DNA of 56,997 bases from an uncultured Clostridium sp. (lineage in GTDB: Bacteria > Bacillota > Clostridia > TANB77 > CAG-508), in NCBI GenBank assembly GCA_946499885.1, contig CAMMTN010000012.1, positions 1-56,997 on the forward strand. The letters run 5' to 3'. Both the position numbers and the translations under genes were made by a program. Position 1 is the stretch's first letter, and each line of letters starts with the position of its first letter. Shown here one piece after another: positions 56,158-56,997 of the stretch. The notes under the pieces were generated by a model. It worked only from the letters and a program-made list of their open reading frames with translations, was not told the origin of the DNA and searched no databases.

Positions 56158-56857
56158 CTATTTTTTATTTAAAGCAATATAGTATGCTAGACTATTTTGA
56201 TAAGAAGAAAGTTCTAGTTCTATTTGCTGATATTCACGAAATTTATGAGTTTGTTCTATATCTAAATTAGATATGAGTTCTACTGTTAATTTCTGTAATT
56301 TGCGATTGAGTATAATATATTCTTCTATATCTAGTAAATCATTTATATTTTCTTCTACTTTATCATCTACCATATCAATATTACTCTTGTTAAACCAATT
56401 CAAATCAAGATGTTTTGTTCCTGACTTATTTTCGTTATTTAAATCTTGTTGTATAAAATTTCTAATTGTTTTTGGTGCTTTAGAACTACTTAATATATAG
56501 TCGCCGTTTAGTTCTAAAGAAAATAGTAAATCCGTCTAACTTGTTGTCTATAAATAATGGAAAAATCATTTGTGCTGAATACTTTGTATTATCATCTTTT
56601 ACAATTTGTTTTAAATTATTATTTAAAATCAAAAATAAATCTTCGGAAAATTCTTTGTCTTTCCATTCATCTACTAAATTGAGCATATCTTTGCTTAATG
56701 GTTTATGCCAATAATTATCATAATCTAAAGTTAAATCACTTTTCTCATCAACTATACCATATTGTATTGTCTTTAAATCAGCAATTAGAACATTAGATTT
56801 TAAAGCAGAAATATTAAAAGATTTTAGTAAGTTTATACATTTTTCAGAAACTTGCAT
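56158..56857 (-). pseudogene. Unknown protein, frameshifted (about 230 aa restored)
   Basis: Two minus-strand frames join into one if a single base is added in the A4 run at 56520-56523: IDNKLDGFTIF would continue SLELNGDYILSSSKAPKTIR, then NFIQQDLNNENKSG and on to the downstream frame ending ALNKK. ATG 56857 has an AAGGAGG site and a consensus promoter. No family recognised; the protein appears soluble and acidic. Confidence 0.55.
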
Positions 56858-56887
56858 ATTTTACCTCCTTTCTAAATATTTGAACAT

Positions 56888-56916
56888 ATTATATATTAAA
56901 AACACTTTTTATTCAA
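56888..56916 (-). promoter_or_regulatory. Promoter of the last minus-strand gene
   Basis: On the minus strand TTGAAT (56911-56916), 17 nt, TATAAT (56888-56893). Confidence 0.65.
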
Positions 56917-56920
56917 CCTA

Positions 56921-56944
56921 TTATCGTGTATCAATACACGATAA
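56921..56944. promoter_or_regulatory. 24-bp perfect dyad operator candidate
   Basis: TTATCGTGTAT-CA-ATACACGATAA: 11-bp arms, 2-nt centre. It lies 4 nt upstream of the -35 of the minus-strand promoter. A further half-site AATCGTG is near 56982. Confidence 0.6.
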
Positions 56945-56997
56945 AGTTAAGTTACATACTGCAAATGTTTTAAGTATAATAATCGTGAAAAGGTTAT

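Overview
The window looks like a chromosomal segment of a low-GC Firmicute, most likely an uncultured spore-forming Clostridia-type bacterium. The evidence is very AT-rich DNA, T-box leaders on serS and pheST, a glmS ribozyme, hrcA-grpE-dnaK-dnaJ behind CIRCE-like sites, BofA and SpoVB-like proteins, and short Shine-Dalgarno-led genes with ATG or TTG starts. I cannot name the species.

Layout. 1-3.2 kb: a 53-aa membrane peptide (- strand) behind a structured leader, a 57-aa protein, gltX behind a pseudoknot-like leader, a DUF951 gene, and an isolated GC-rich 75-aa gene. 3.3-9.3 kb: engB, serS with its T-box, a cation exchanger, a DUF2508/BofA pair, and glmS with its ribozyme. 9.3-14.1 kb: rpsF-ssb-rpsR, a frameshifted patatin, and a zinc/manganese ABC transporter whose permease is frameshifted. 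14.1-22.9 kb: trpS, obgE, lexA, a frameshifted mreB, a TetR regulator with an acyl-CoA ligase, and small hypotheticals. 22.9-28.3 kb: two tRNAs and the heat-shock operon. 28.3-34.2 kb: membrane proteins, a solitary VirD4/TraG-like ATPase, a SpoVB/MurJ-like flippase and HU. 34.3-40.9 kb: T-box-pheS-pheT, a CapA-like protein and rimO. 41.6-51.6 kb: a complete fatty-acid synthesis cluster (fabH, fabD, fabG, fabF, accB, fabZ, accC, accD, accA, fabI; acpP is absent). 51.7 kb to the end: one end of an integrative element with a large serine recombinase, HTH and ribbon-helix-helix regulators and unknown genes.

The most striking structure is a set of palindromic, REP-like elements at the junctions between co-oriented genes. 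One type supplies the last codons and stop of serS, trpS and fabD, so three unrelated proteins end in the same residues, NFRDVP. Related elements sharing a GGGAC core sit at znuA-znuC, before pheS, at pheT-capA, capA-rimO, accC-accD and accA-fabI, and after fabI. A second family occupies dnaK-dnaJ, fabG-fabF, fabF-accB and accB-fabZ. Almost every junction in the fatty-acid cluster holds such an insertion.

Other candidates for new biology are the three-way-junction leader of the 53-aa membrane peptide, the pseudoknot leader of gltX, a shared upstream motif at an identical distance from the -10 boxes of fabH and fabD, and two GC-rich single-gene cassettes with their own promoters. Four reading-frame breaks (patatin, znuB, mreB and the last gene) may be sequencing errors and should be resolved before biological interpretation.
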